This document shows, piece after piece, positions 17,800-26,673 of a stretch of DNA of 64,000 nucleotides; the stretch's first letter is position 1, and each line of letters begins with the position of its first letter. The stretch is taken from contig NZ_CP110224.1 in assembly GCF_026013645.1 (NCBI RefSeq), forward strand, positions 2,604,001 through 2,668,000. The letters run 5' to 3'. The notes under the pieces are model-generated. The model did not search any database. It was not told the origin of the DNA and saw only the letters and a program-made list of their open reading frames with translations. Source of the stretch: Virgibacillus natechei (GTDB lineage Bacteria > Bacillota > Bacilli > Bacillales > Amphibacillaceae). The position numbers were made by a program, and so were the translations under genes.

Positions 17800-18075
17800 T
17801 TCCAGAACAAAAGCGCAAGCGCCCGTTTAGCAACGTACAAACTGCGCTCAGCGCTGCGGGTGGTTCAACGTTGCCACGCAAAGTGGCGGTTTTAGTTGAA
17901 CTTCCACCCCGCTAAAGGAAACATGCCCCTTCATAGGGGTATGCCGACGCCTGAGCGCAAGCCCGGTTTTAGTCGGCCTTCCTTAAACCAAGGGAGTCGA
18001 TGTTGACTTTCACCACAAGGGTATAAGTGCGACTTTACTTCTGCCTACGCCTCCGGCTTGGCAATCAGTAAGTCT
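17800..18075. repeat. GC-rich Bacillaceae intergenic repeat region
   Basis: The stretch holds phrases typical of dispersed Bacillaceae repeats: AAAAGCGCAAGCGCCCGTTT, CGCTCAGCGCTGCGG, GCCTGAGCGCAAGCCCGG and CTACGCCTCCGGCTTGGCA. It is much richer in GC than its surroundings and has no credible coding frame. The resemblance is from memory; boundaries are approximate. Confidence 0.5.
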
Positions 18076-18251
18076 TCTTTATCGTAGTGGAGGAGTGTGA
18101 AGTTTGATAGTTGCTGGGCACTGGAGCTGGACGTGGATATTTCGGTAACTTAGTTATTCACAGCATTTAAATTCATAGTTTCCTATGCAATGATGAAAAA
18201 ATTGAAACCTCCACAAGGGGATTTCAATTTTAGGACATATGGTATGGGAGA

Positions 18252-19562
18252 TTAATTTTCACCCATCAGGTAATTCAATTCCTCTGCTGACTGGGTAATC
18301 GTTGCTGCTGATTCTTCAATTCCACGGATTACTTGTCCAAAGGCTTCTAGATCACCCTGGATGTTTTCATTACTTGTTTTGTTTTTTGACATGCTGGTAT
18401 CTATATTTGCGAATGCATTTTCTGTGTTTTTCATCTGTTCATGAACATCAGTTAAAAAAGTCTTCACTTCCTGCATCGATGAGGAACTGTTGTATATTTG
18501 TTCATTTGTTTGGTTAACCAGTCCACTAACATTCGTTACCGATTTCGCTGTCTGCTCAGCTAATTTACGTACTTCGTCGGCCACTACCGCAAATCCTCGG
18601 CCATGCTCTCCTGCACGTGCCGCTTCGATGGATGCGTTTAAGGAAAGCAGGTTTGTTTGATCTGCAATGGATTTCACGATTTCTACAATATCCTTTATTT
18701 GTGTGGACGTTGTTTCCAAACTATCCATTTCTTCACTTACCTTCGACGTACTTTGTTCCATGTTTTCTAATGAATGATTCATTTCGGTTAGCCTGTTTTT
18801 TCCTTGATCCGCGAATGTTCCCGCCTCTTCTGCCAGCGCTGTTCCTGCCTGCGAATTGGATGTAATCAGGTCAATTTGTGCTGTCATTTCCTCAATGGAT
18901 GCATTCGTTTCTTCCGCCAATGCAGCAAGTTCAAGCGATGTCTTCTCCACCGTCTCCAACATATGCATTTTGGTTTGGAGTTCTTCTTCTTTTATTCTGC
19001 TCACTTCATCATCGTATGCTTCCAGTACAATCTGCTGCTCTAGATTCAACAGCTTGTTACATAGGTTGATCGCTTTTACTCTTTCATCAATTGATTCAAG
19101 GTTTTCTTGAATCACCTCCATTAATCCACTGAAAATTTTCTCAAAAGAAGCGATATACCATTTTTGCGTCAAGCCGATTCGCACATGAATATCCGCAATT
19201 AGCTTCCGTTTTTTAATAAAGGCATCATTCATCTCACCTGAAAACATCTCTGTAATATGTATGCGCAATGTTTTTTTCAGACGTTCAAATGAACTATTCG
19301 TCTCGACAATCGTGATCAGATCAGGGTTATGCGCTAAATTATCGTAAAAATCGTCAACTATGTATTTAATATTTTCTTCAACATAAGGCTTGAGTACTAG
19401 CGCCAGCGCAAAATCTTCTGTTTTTAAAGCAAGCATCTCCAATTGCTTCTCTAAATCAGAGCCTTTTTCAACTTCTACAACCGGGTTCATTTCGTAACTT
19501 TTTTCAGTCAATGTTTGGGGGTTCTTTGTACGCTTTTTCGTTTTCGTGAAAAGTAAACTCAT
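18252..19562 (-). CDS. hemAT: Heme-based aerotactic transducer HemAT
   Basis: A 436-residue globin-coupled chemoreceptor without membrane helices. Residues 35-195 form the sensor globin with proximal heme ligand His126 ([20 protein letters not shown]); the C-terminal half is a signalling coil with the tip [20 protein letters not shown]. Length and ligand position match B. subtilis HemAT (432 residues, His123). It binds oxygen and steers the cell through CheA. The ATG has AAGGGAGT upstream, and a sigma-D-type -10 sits about 35 bases before it. Confidence 0.95.
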   Translation of the reverse strand: MSLLFTKTKKRTKNPQTLTEKSYEMNPVVEVEKGSDLEKQLEMLALKTEDFALALVLKPYVEENIKYIVDDFYDNLAHNPDLITIVETNSSFERLKKTLRIHITEMFSGEMNDAFIKKRKLIADIHVRIGLTQKWYIASFEKIFSGLMEVIQENLESIDERVKAINLCNKLLNLEQQIVLEAYDDEVSRIKEEELQTKMHMLETVEKTSLELAALAEETNASIEEMTAQIDLITSNSQAGTALAEEAGTFADQGKNRLTEMNHSLENMEQSTSKVSEEMDSLETTSTQIKDIVEIVKSIADQTNLLSLNASIEAARAGEHGRGFAVVADEVRKLAEQTAKSVTNVSGLVNQTNEQIYNSSSSMQEVKTFLTDVHEQMKNTENAFANIDTSMSKNKTSNENIQGDLEAFGQVIRGIEESAATITQSAEELNYLMGEN

Positions 19563-19596
19563 ATTGTTTCTACTCCCTTATAAATATGTACTTCTA

Positions 19597-19604
19597 TTAT
19601 CGGA
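19597..19604 (-). promoter_or_regulatory. Sigma-D-like -10 element upstream of hemAT
   Basis: TCCGATAA on the minus strand followed by TAG matches the sigma-D -10 core CCGATA. The -35 at the expected distance (ACAC) is poor, so this rests on the -10 and on the gene being a motility gene. Confidence 0.45.
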
Positions 19605-19683
19605 TTACATATACATAAAGTGTAGTACTTTTTCACTAGAATTAATAGGAGTGATCGCTCGGTTAAGGTAAAGGAGGTTAGTA

Positions 19684-19748
19684 TTGGCCTATCGCCAAGT
19701 TTTGTGGTCAAAGCCGGCACTTATGCAGTAAGAGAGTTTTAAACTTTC
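19684..19748. repeat. Dispersed repeat, copy A
   Basis: About 65 bases sharing TTGGnnTATCGCCAAG, CAAAGCC, ATGCAGTAAGA and AGTTTT-ACTTT with a second copy at 55083-55155. Both are intergenic. Confidence 0.5.
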
Positions 19749-19785
19749 ATAAGCTGCTAAAAAAATAAGCTATGCAGGTGCACGC

Positions 19786-20091
19786 TTAGTTGACTTCTTG
19801 TTGAAGTATGGATATGTCTGCCCTTGCATTGATCAAATCCCTAGAAAGAATGATGAATTTCTCATCCACTTTACGAATATCTTGTTTTAATTCCGTTCTC
19901 ATCTCATTCATTTCAGTTCTTAGGTCTTTTATCTCATTTTCAATACTTGAAACTCTTGATTCGATACTTGAGACTCTTGTTTCGATGTTTGAGACTCTTG
20001 TTTCGATATTTGTCACGCTTGTCTGTACATCTTTCACTTGTCCTGATAACTCGTTAATAGCAACCATTATATCTTCCATTTGAACAGCCAT
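19786..20091 (-). CDS. Small heptad-repeat coiled-coil protein
   Basis: 101 residues with four near-identical seven-residue units (NIETRVS NIETRVS SIESRVS SIENEIK) flanked by conserved ends; the C-terminus FIILSRDLINARADISILQQ closely matches the neighbour at 20134-20430. It should form a long parallel coiled coil. The ATG at 20091 has AGGGAGGG six bases upstream. Tandem paralogue of the next gene; function unknown. Confidence 0.7.
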   Translation of the reverse strand: MAVQMEDIMVAINELSGQVKDVQTSVTNIETRVSNIETRVSSIESRVSSIENEIKDLRTEMNEMRTELKQDIRKVDEKFIILSRDLINARADISILQQEVN

Positions 20092-20133
20092 GTGAATCCC
20101 TCCCTTTTTCACGGAGCGTTTGTGCAACAAACC

Positions 20134-20430
20134 TTAATTTGCTTCTTGTTGCAATATCGTAATTTCTGCTCTTGCTTTCATTAGATCACTCGAAAGGAGC
20201 GTAAACTTCTGATCCATAATACGGATATCATGTCTCATTTCCTTCATCTCTGTCTCTATATTCGTTACCCTCGTTTCGATACTTTCTACTCTGGACTCTA
20301 TATTTGTCACTCTTGTTTCGATATTTTCAACCCTTGTTTCGATACTTCCAACTGTCGTTTTCACTTCATTCAGACTAGCTCCTAGTTCTTTCATTATTAA
20401 AAATAGGTCATGATTTGAAATGTCAGCCAC
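20134..20430 (-). CDS. Small heptad-repeat coiled-coil protein, paralogue
   Basis: 98 residues built like the gene downstream: N-terminus DLFLIMKELGASLNEVKTTV, six heptads of the type SIETRVE/NIETRVT/NIESRVE, and the tail KFTLLSSDLMKARAEITILQ. A GAGGAGGAGAAACGCGTGG-like context provides the ribosome binding site. The two genes are 43 bases apart and likely cotranscribed. The degenerate 21-bp DNA repeat encoding the heptads can change copy number by slippage, which may explain why the copies differ. Function unknown. Confidence 0.7.
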   Translation of the reverse strand: MADISNHDLFLIMKELGASLNEVKTTVGSIETRVENIETRVTNIESRVESIETRVTNIETEMKEMRHDIRIMDQKFTLLSSDLMKARAEITILQQEAN

Positions 20431-20548
20431 GCGTTTCTCCTCCTCTTTTCTAGTCTATTAAGTATATCATCAGCCTTCATGTCGAACAAGTGAACATAAT
20501 GTAAAATTTCGATTTGGAAAACTCCCGAATCTGTCAAAGAAAGGTAGA

Positions 20549-20586
20549 GAAAATACAATTTTCTACTAGTGGAAAATTGTATTTTC
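20549..20586. terminator. Perfect 15-bp inverted repeat
   Basis: GAAAATACAATTTTC at 20549-20563 and GAAAATTGTATTTTC at 20572-20586 with an 8-base loop. AT-rich and intergenic; it could be an operator or a weak terminator. No gene end is close enough to decide. Confidence 0.4.
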
Positions 20587-20687
20587 AGGTACCTATGACT
20601 GTGTAATATATAAAATCAATTAATCTTTTAATGGGTCAACACTAAAATCTATGGTTGATAATAATGAAAAAATATGGTAATGAGACT

Positions 20688-20826
20688 AGCTAGCGGAGGA
20701 AAAACACGGAGACTCCTGTGGGAAAGCGCAGTGGGAAGACCCCACAGGAAAAAAGCGAACTTCTTTTTTCCGAGGAGGCTGAGCTCAAGCCCACGGAAAG
20801 CGTAGTGTTTTTCCGCAGCGGCACTA
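20688..20826. repeat. Bacillaceae GC-rich intergenic repeat element
   Basis: About 140 bases containing TAGCGGAGGAAAAACACGG, GGAGACTCCTGTGGGA, GACCCCACAGGA, CGAGGAGGCTGAGCTC and CCACGGAAAGCGTAGTG. These phrases occur in a widespread repeat of Bacillus and Geobacillus genomes. Its ends are mutually complementary (TAGCGGAGGAAAAACAC with GTGTTTTTCCGCAGCG), so the whole element can fold into one long hairpin. Confidence 0.6.
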
Positions 20827-20888
20827 TAATTTATAATTACAGCTAGTTTGTCAACAATAGATTTTGGTGAAGAGCCCTTTTAATTATG

Positions 20889-21226
20889 TTATATTTTCTC
20901 CCGCACATCCTGCATCATTACATCTACTAACGCTTCCTGATAACCCGCCTTGCCATGCCGCTCCATCGCATCTGCAACCATTCGTAAATCTTCTTGTACA
21001 ATGCCGCTTAATTTTACCAATCGTTTCTGATCCAATTGCTTTACAGGTTCACTTTGTTGATAGGATTTTAGATCCATACGCCATAATTTCACATTGTCTG
21101 GATACCGAGCCAATAACCGTTGTGCCATACCAAGTCCTTCTGGATCAAAATCACCTGCATAATGCAATGTGCACCCCTCTTCTGTTAACAAGTCCATCAA
21201 CATTAGTGCCGCTAGCATTCCTGTAG
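20889..21226 (-). pseudogene. DUF2399 (JetD-like) gene, 3' part
   Basis: The frame reads TGMLAALMLMDLLTEEG, HYAGDFDPEGLGMAQRLLAR and ends with EALVDVMMQDVREKI, the C-terminal Toprim-like part of DUF2399 proteins (TIGR02679), the nuclease subunit of Wadjet-like systems. Its 5' continuation lies beyond the IS110 element, at 22995-23507 on the same strand. It has no ribosome binding site or start of its own. Confidence 0.8.
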
Positions 21227-21313
21227 AACGTTAAATTTCAGGTTGGAAAAAAATAGAGCTCCTCGATAAGATGAATTTACACACAAAGAAATCAACTTAG
21301 GAGGAAGCTCTAC

Positions 21314-22570
21314 ATGAAGTATAAAATGCAAGACAAACAAAATCAACTTATAGAAAGAATATCAGACCAACATCTAGTCGTTGGAGTGGATATTGCACAA
21401 CAATTCCATGTAGCTCGTGCTGTAAATTACAGAGGTATTGTGATTGGTGATCCTCTCACTTTTGAAAATGATGAGACTGGGTTTACTAGATTACAAGAAT
21501 GGATGAACGAATTAAAAGATTCAAAAGGTTATCGTACCGAAATTGTTGGGATGGAACCTACCGGACATTATTGGTTAAATTTATCCAAATGGCTGTATGA
21601 TCAACGTATTGACGTCGTAACGGTTAATCCTCATAATGTTAAAAGGAATAAGGAAAATCGAGATAACACGCAATCGAAAAGTGATAAGAAAGATGCTCTC
21701 GTCATCGCTGATATGGTGAAGAATGGATACTATTCTAGTATACATCCAACTTCAGAGGCTTTCGAAAAACTAAGAGTACTAATGTCTAACCGTGACGTAA
21801 TCGTTAAACGACTTGTCAGTTCCGTTAACCAAATAAATCGTTGGGTAGATATTGTCTTCCCTGAACTTAGAGAAGTGTTTAAAGATGTAAAAGGGAAAGG
21901 TGCAATCGCAACTCTTCGCCTATTTCCTACACCAAATGAATTACGTTCGATGGAACCCCAGGATATTATTAAAGGTTGGAAAACGTTAATGAAACGACAA
22001 CCTGGTTTAAAAAAAGCACAATCTTTAATTCGACTAGCTAAAAGTTCTGTTGGTACCATCCAAGCACTTGATGCATATAAACTACACCTAGAACAATTAC
22101 TTGAAGAGTTTGATCTCGCTACAACCCAACTTGAAAAGGTTGAAAAAGAAGCAGCTGATGCACTGGAACAAATTACTTTCGCTAATAAAATACTTGGCAT
22201 GAAAGGAATTACTAAAATTACGCTAGGAGGCATTATAGGTGAAGCTGGTGATTTAAGTAAGTTCGCCCATGGTAATTCTTTATTGCGACATGCAGGATTA
22301 AACTTAGCGGAAGCTAGCTCAGGGAAATGGAAAGGGCAAATTGTCATTTCTAAACGTGGAAGATCTCGTCTAAGGCGTTACCTGTTCCTAGCCACCATGA
22401 GTCTAGTGGCAAACAACCCTGAATTTAAAGAACTTCATGCCCACAATGTTAAAGTAAAAAAGATGAAAAAAATGAAATCTATCATGAAACTGATTGGTAA
22501 GTTTGCGAGATTATTAGTAGGAATTGCCCGAAGTAATAAGCCTTATTGTCCTGAAAAACTAGCAGCATAA
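21314..22570 (+). CDS. IS110-family transposase (DEDD recombinase)
   Basis: A 418-residue transposase: N-terminal RuvC-like DEDD domain (LVVGVDIAQQFHVAR; GMEPTGHYWLNLSKWL; SKSDKKDALVIADMV) and a C-terminal Transposase_20 domain (ILGMKGITKITLGGIIGEAG; VISKRGRSRLRRYLFLA) carrying the serine used in strand exchange. It is intact and starts after a GGAGGAAG site. Members use an element-encoded bridge RNA to choose target and donor DNA. It sits inside the dead DUF2399 gene in the opposite orientation. Confidence 0.93.
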   Translation: MKYKMQDKQNQLIERISDQHLVVGVDIAQQFHVARAVNYRGIVIGDPLTFENDETGFTRLQEWMNELKDSKGYRTEIVGMEPTGHYWLNLSKWLYDQRIDVVTVNPHNVKRNKENRDNTQSKSDKKDALVIADMVKNGYYSSIHPTSEAFEKLRVLMSNRDVIVKRLVSSVNQINRWVDIVFPELREVFKDVKGKGAIATLRLFPTPNELRSMEPQDIIKGWKTLMKRQPGLKKAQSLIRLAKSSVGTIQALDAYKLHLEQLLEEFDLATTQLEKVEKEAADALEQITFANKILGMKGITKITLGGIIGEAGDLSKFAHGNSLLRHAGLNLAEASSGKWKGQIVISKRGRSRLRRYLFLATMSLVANNPEFKELHAHNVKVKKMKKMKSIMKLIGKFARLLVGIARSNKPYCPEKLAA

Positions 22571-22599
22571 CTACCAGTTAAATTGAATGATTTTTAATA

Positions 22600-22880
22600 A
22601 AACAGAAATAGACTAAAATTTAATATTAGTATCATAGTGAATGTTGGCTTATTCGTAGGATCTCAAAGAAAGCACGGAGTACTGGAATACTTAAACAAAA
22701 GGGCACTGACCCATTCCGTTAGCAAAACCGGCCTCCACCCCTTGGATAGGCGTGACGAAGGAATGAGAGGGCAATAGACCCGTTGAGACATGGGAGGGTA
22801 AGCCTCCAGGGGCGGCGTGGAGAATGCGTGCAGTATATTTTTTAGAATATTTGGAGTTTATGACTCCTTTATTCCCGCAT
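22600..22880 (+). ncRNA. Candidate IS110 bridge RNA region
   Basis: The non-coding 3' part of the element is much richer in GC than the transposase gene and has potential stems, for example CATTCC near 22710 with GGAATG near 22760, and complementary GGCCTCCACC / GGGCGGCGTGG-type blocks near 22735-22820. In IS1111-type members the bridge RNA is encoded at this end. Exact ends and loops are not determined. Confidence 0.4.
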
Positions 22881-22994
22881 GCCTTCATGTAGCCTTTATT
22901 ATCAACACTTATTCCATTTATCCGTTATTGTACTGAAAAGTGGTTTGAAATCCTGCGAATAAGCGAGCATTTACGAGTAAATTGAATCTATCTG

Positions 22995-23507
22995 AGGGAG
23001 TTTAAATTGACCGTTTGTACAGATAATTGGTATTGCAGGTTCATAATCGAGTAAGGTCGAACAAACTCCTGAATTTTCGACAATCCAAACGTCATTCCCT
23101 TTTGCTGGATAAACGCGATCCAGTGAAACAAGTTCACGTAGTGGCAGGTTTTGTACCGTATTGCATTCCGCTGCAGCCTTCCATACTGGGTGAACACTAC
23201 CATCAGTCTTCTCCGCACAAAAGTTAGCACATGTAACAAAATTTAATAAATCATCACGATAAATGTGATAGTGCTGCAACATTTCGTTCACCGCTTCGGT
23301 AGTTGAAGGAACAACAGCAACAGAATCACCTGAATCATTCGACCAATCCACTGCTAATACATGCAGGAACAGTTTCCCTAAATCTGCATCAATATCAAAA
23401 GCATGCGGATTTCCAGCGATTCGCTGACTGAACATCGGTAGACGCTCGGCCGTTTCTGGTAATGCACGATACGCATGCGCCAAAACCGTTACCAATTGTG
23501 TAGCAAT
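22995..23507 (-). pseudogene. DUF2399 (JetD-like) gene, 5' part, fused to an SMC remnant
   Basis: From about 23507 the frame reads LVTVLAHAYRALPETAERLP, RIAGNPHAFDIDADLGKLFL and WIVENSGVCSTLLDYEPAIP then ICTNGQFKLP, where it is cut by IS110. These match the N-terminal and middle parts of DUF2399 proteins. Its own start is gone: it is fused in frame to the coiled-coil part of the upstream SMC-like gene by a deletion. The whole protein is therefore not made. Confidence 0.75.
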
Positions 23508-24438
23508 TTCAGATTCCAACTTGGATGCTGCTTGTATTTTTTCCTGAGCAGCTTTTTCCTCTTTGGTAAATCGTTTTTTAGATTCCATAAGATAATCAGC
23601 TTTTTCAGCCAGTTGATACTCATTATAGGTATGGTACCGTTTAACCACCTTATTCAACGCTTCTTGTTCACGCTCAAGCTGTTCAATTTGCTGTTTGGTT
23701 TGATCCATATGTTCAATCGTATCCGATAGGTGTCGTAGATCCTCATCCGTCAAAGGCGGGAGCGCTGCTTCTAAAATGTCATAAATAGCGGTCGGCCGAA
23801 ATTCCTTCGACAACTTTGGACTGCGTAATTGGATCAGAAGCTTAATCAAATCTTCATAGGCTTCCATTGTTTCAAAGCCAAATATATACTTATTTACCAG
23901 TTTCATATATTCGCCCTGTGTTCGTACAACTTGTCCGCCATTATCTATTCTGTTCTCTAATTGAACCCTGGATAGCGGAATCTGCTGCTTTTCTCCTGCA
24001 TTATTCTCTACTTCATATAACTTAAAATCCTTACCAATTCGCCTATTATCTGTGATTGCAAATCCCCAGAAATTCATTGTTTTATGACGGCGAGCTTGCA
24101 ACCCAATTCCAGTAGTTAGGTATTGATTCGTATCTTCCCGTTTGTATTCAATAAATAAATAAATAACCAGTACGCTCATCCCGGTCAACAATATCCTTTT
24201 CACCCAGTAGGTAATCCTCCATTTTTCTTGCTCGCGAACCAAATGGGTCTAGTCGATCGGGTGATTTTTTACCATCAAGCAAAACAGGTAGTAAACTTTG
24301 CATGGTTACGGATTTACCCGAACCATTACTACCACGCAACAATAATTTCCCATCTGCAAAATCGAATATTTCGTCGTCATAATACCAAAAATTCAATAAC
24401 CCAGCGCGATTCATTTTCCATTTATTATGTTTTTCCAT
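23508..24438 (-). pseudogene. SMC-like ATPase (JetC-like, TIGR02680 type), truncated and frameshifted
   Basis: It starts at 24438 with MEKHNKWKMNRAGLLNFWYY and a good Walker A (LLLRGSNGSGKSVTMQSLLP). At 24149-24164 a run of ATAA units has gained four bases, shifting TGYLFIEYKRE into TGYLFIY-stop; the correct sequence continues in the other frame (EYKREDTNQYLTTGIGLQAR) into the coiled coil (KQQIEQLEREQEALNKVV). The remaining coiled coil and the C-terminal ATPase half are deleted. The family forms the DNA-sensing SMC motor of Wadjet-like plasmid defence. Confidence 0.8.
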
Positions 24439-24625
24439 TTAGGATGTCCCCCTCTTCAGCAAAATCTTTCGGATACGTTCCGGAAATGCGTCCAAATAAC
24501 GTTTTTATTAAATAGGCATCAGTTATCGCTTCTTTCTCCAGCATTTCCCAGTCATACAATAAATTGATTAGTTCGTTTGTTGTGCTTACAATCGACCCTT
24601 CTCGGTAGTGTTTGCTCCACCCTTT
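24425..24625 (-). pseudogene. DUF2398 (JetB-like) gene, C-terminal remnant
   Basis: The minus strand reads GKGWSKHYREGSIVSTTNEL, LLYDWEMLEKEAITDAYLIK and TLFGRISGTYPKDFAEEGD and stops at 24425, overlapping the SMC start by 14 bases, the typical spacing in intact operons. Everything before this C-terminal stretch is missing: it is joined directly to the DUF2397 remnant by a deletion. Confidence 0.65.
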
Positions 24626-25037
24626 GCCATAAAGTATAACCGTTCAAATTCTTTCTTCTCTAACGAACCACCAAAACAGATCCACCTTTTTTCATATCTT
24701 GTAACATTCGTTCAAACTCAACTGTATAAGGAGTTGTTTGGTAGCGAAAACGCTTTTTCTTAAATTCTTCAATCGTCTTTGAACGTCCCATTTCTTGACG
24801 TGCAACCAAATTATTCCACATGACAAGCTGGTCTAAATCCTGGTGAAGTTGCTCCTCCGTGTAACCATCAAACCCTTGTGATTCAATCAGGTGTGCATAT
24901 ATTTCTTCAGGGAAAAGGAATTCACGCATTCGCTCATGCTGGATATAAAAATAACGCAGAATTGCTCGATAGCTCCAAGCCTTATCTGCTGTTAAATAAC
25001 TCGCTTCCGTCACTTTTTTAAACGGTTGTGCTTGCAT
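24600..25037 (-). pseudogene. DUF2397 (JetA-like) gene, 5' remnant
   Basis: It starts at ATG 25037 with AGGTGA upstream and reads YLTADKAWSYRAILRYFYIQ, YTEEQLHQDLDQLVMWNNLV and KKKRFRYQTTPYTVEFERML, typical of the N-terminus of DUF2397 proteins (TIGR02677), which are usually near 480-500 residues. A duplication-like insertion (GGTGGATC then GGTGGTTC, about 24668-24690) shifts the frame and yields a stop at 24660; the true frame continues as GGSLEKKEFERLYFMA and is then lost in the deletion. Confidence 0.75.
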
Positions 25038-25233
25038 ATGTTGTTCACCTACATTTTTCGACTTTCTTCTATTGTAAGTTGTGGATGGGAATATGTCTAT
25101 GGATGGCATGTGATAACTTTTTCCATGAAAAGGATTGTGAGCGAAGTGAAGAAATGCAAGGAGGGTGAAAAGAGAGCTACTATACGAAAAAAACAGAGCG
25201 CCTCGGTGGTTACCCCCAAAAGTTAGAGTTTTA

Positions 25234-26046
25234 TTATGCAGCTGATTGGATGGATTGAGTTCGGTACTCAACTGGACTCAATCCATCCATTTTTTCTTTT
25301 GAACGTTCATGATTGTACCAGTAGATATATTCTTCAATCCGTCTTTTTAATTCTTCATAGCTTACTAATTCTTCCCCATAATACATTTCTTGCTTTAAAA
25401 TCCCAAAGAAATTCTCTATCGGCGCATTATCTGCGCAGGTTGCTTTGCGTGACATACTTTGAAATACGTTGTTCTTTTTTAATGTTCTCACCCATTGATT
25501 GTGCTGATAGTGCCAACCTTGATCAGAATGGATGGTGGTCCGATAGGTTGCACGACTTTTTATTATCTCTATCGTTTCTTTTAAAGGTTTCATGACAAGA
25601 TCTAATGTTGGACGTTTCTTGATTTCAAACGCAATAATTTCTCGGTTATAAAGATCAAGAATTGGATTTAAATATAATTTCTCTTCGCCTAGACATTTGA
25701 ATTCCGTAATGTCGGTTACTAATTTTTGAAGGGGGATTGGTGTGCTGAAACGACGTGCTAGTCGGTTTTTCGCTACTTTCCCTACGTTCCCTTTGTAGGA
25801 ATTGTATTTACGGGATTTGCGCATAAACTTTACACATTTTAACCCCAATTCTTGCATCAGGCGATACACTTTTTTATGATTAATACAATGTCCTAATTTC
25901 TTTAATTCTTTCGTAATTCGTTTATATCCATAACGTTCATGAAACTTCTTAAACAGGTTTGTAATGAGTTCTTTTAGTTCTGTTTCCGAATCTTCTTTCT
26001 CAAAGTTTTTGACATGGTAGTGATAGGTTGCTTCAGGAATATCCAC
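25234..26046 (-). CDS. IS3-family transposase OrfB (DDE integrase)
   Basis: At least 270 residues with an HTH_21 segment (YGYKRITKELKKLGHCINHK) and an rve integrase core: first Asp in KLVTDITEF, second in TIHSDQGWHYQ, Glu in APIENFFGILKQEMY. It is normally made as an OrfAB fusion by -1 frameshifting in orfA, so the marked start is only the first in-frame ATG; the open frame extends further upstream (AKLAFELKQEGFRLKDILVA) into orfA. Confidence 0.92.
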   Translation of the reverse strand: MDIPEATYHYHVKNFEKEDSETELKELITNLFKKFHERYGYKRITKELKKLGHCINHKKVYRLMQELGLKCVKFMRKSRKYNSYKGNVGKVAKNRLARRFSTPIPLQKLVTDITEFKCLGEEKLYLNPILDLYNREIIAFEIKKRPTLDLVMKPLKETIEIIKSRATYRTTIHSDQGWHYQHNQWVRTLKKNNVFQSMSRKATCADNAPIENFFGILKQEMYYGEELVSYEELKRRIEEYIYWYNHERSKEKMDGLSPVEYRTQSIQSAA

Positions 26047-26063
26047 TGCTACGAGAATATCCT

Positions 26064-26627
26064 TTAATCTGAATCCTTCTTGTTTGAGCTCGAATGCCAG
26101 CTTTGCTTGAACTTTTCGTGGAAGGCATTCGGATTTTCCCGAAAAGCTTTTAGCTTTTTTAGATACGCGTTTTCTAGCCTTAGTAGTTCATTCTCATGTT
26201 TCAACTCTTCTTCACGCGTTAAATTCTTCTCGTCTTTCTTCTTAGGTTTATTGTGTTTCTTAGACATAGAAGGTCGCCCCTTTGATTTTGGTCTCAGGCC
26301 TTCTATTCCTTGTTCATTAAATACTTTCATCCAATGGTTAATTAATGAAGGATTGTTCAATTTAAATTGATCAGCAGTTTCCTGATAAGAAGCACCTGTC
26401 TCTAACATAAATTGTACAGTATCTAATTTAAATTGAACAGAGTATGCTTCTTTCCTTTTTCTTCGTTTTAAACCCTCCATCCCTTGAGTTTTAGAGGCTC
26501 TTACCCAATCTTGTAATGGTGTTTGAGAAGGCATATTGTATTTTTTTGCCAATAATTTATATCCCAGATTCCCATGCAAATACTCAGTGACAAGTTTAAT
26601 TTTAAATTCTTCACTATATTTAGCCAT
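26064..26627 (-). CDS. IS3-family transposase OrfA
   Basis: A 187-residue protein with two helix-turn-helix units (AKYSEEFKIKLVTEYLHGNL; YSVQFKLDTVQFMLETGASY) and a C-terminal leucine-rich coil (ELKHENELLRLENAYLKKL). It binds the terminal repeats. The heptamer AAAAAAG at 26160-26154 is in register A-AAA-AAG, the standard -1 slippery signal, and would fuse OrfA to OrfB. Confidence 0.92.
   Translation of the reverse strand: MAKYSEEFKIKLVTEYLHGNLGYKLLAKKYNMPSQTPLQDWVRASKTQGMEGLKRRKRKEAYSVQFKLDTVQFMLETGASYQETADQFKLNNPSLINHWMKVFNEQGIEGLRPKSKGRPSMSKKHNKPKKKDEKNLTREEELKHENELLRLENAYLKKLKAFRENPNAFHEKFKQSWHSSSNKKDSD
26154..26160 (-). promoter_or_regulatory. Programmed -1 frameshift site A-AAA-AAG
   Basis: The heptamer is in the correct register of orfA (codons AAA AAG after CTA). 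A -1 slip continues in the orfB frame without a stop, reading into AKLAFELKQEG. Confidence 0.75.
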
Positions 26628-26634
26628 AAAAACA

Positions 26635-26673
26635 CCCCCGAAAGTTAGATTTTTCTACTCTAACTTTCGGGGG
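26635..26673. repeat. Perfect 15-bp hairpin in the IS3 right end
   Basis: CCCCCGAAAGTTAGA at 26635-26649 and its exact complement at 26659-26673, a 9-base loop. The outer arm is the terminal inverted repeat, the inner arm an inverted copy of it just upstream of orfA. It could shield orfA from outside transcription. Confidence 0.75.

Larger units (their letters stand above)
21227..22994 (+). mobile_element. IS110-family insertion sequence
   Basis: Boundaries are inferred by restoring the interrupted DUF2399 gene: on the minus strand the left flank ends ...AAACTCCCT and the right flank resumes ACAGGAATGCTAGCG, which joined read KLPTGMLAAL in frame. Both junctions carry CT (AG at 21225-21226 and 22995-22996 on the plus strand), the kind of dinucleotide core IS110 elements recombine at. 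The element has one transposase gene, about 85 bases before it and about 420 bases of non-coding sequence after it, and no terminal inverted repeats, as expected for this family. Confidence 0.75.

Noticed and set aside
21730..22347. 205-residue open frame on the minus strand inside the IS110 transposase gene
   Set aside because: Antisense shadow of a clearly conserved transposase; no ribosome binding site and Ser/Phe-rich composition.
22691..22888. 65-residue minus-strand open frame in the IS110 non-coding end
   Set aside because: Lies in the presumed guide RNA region and lacks a ribosome binding site.
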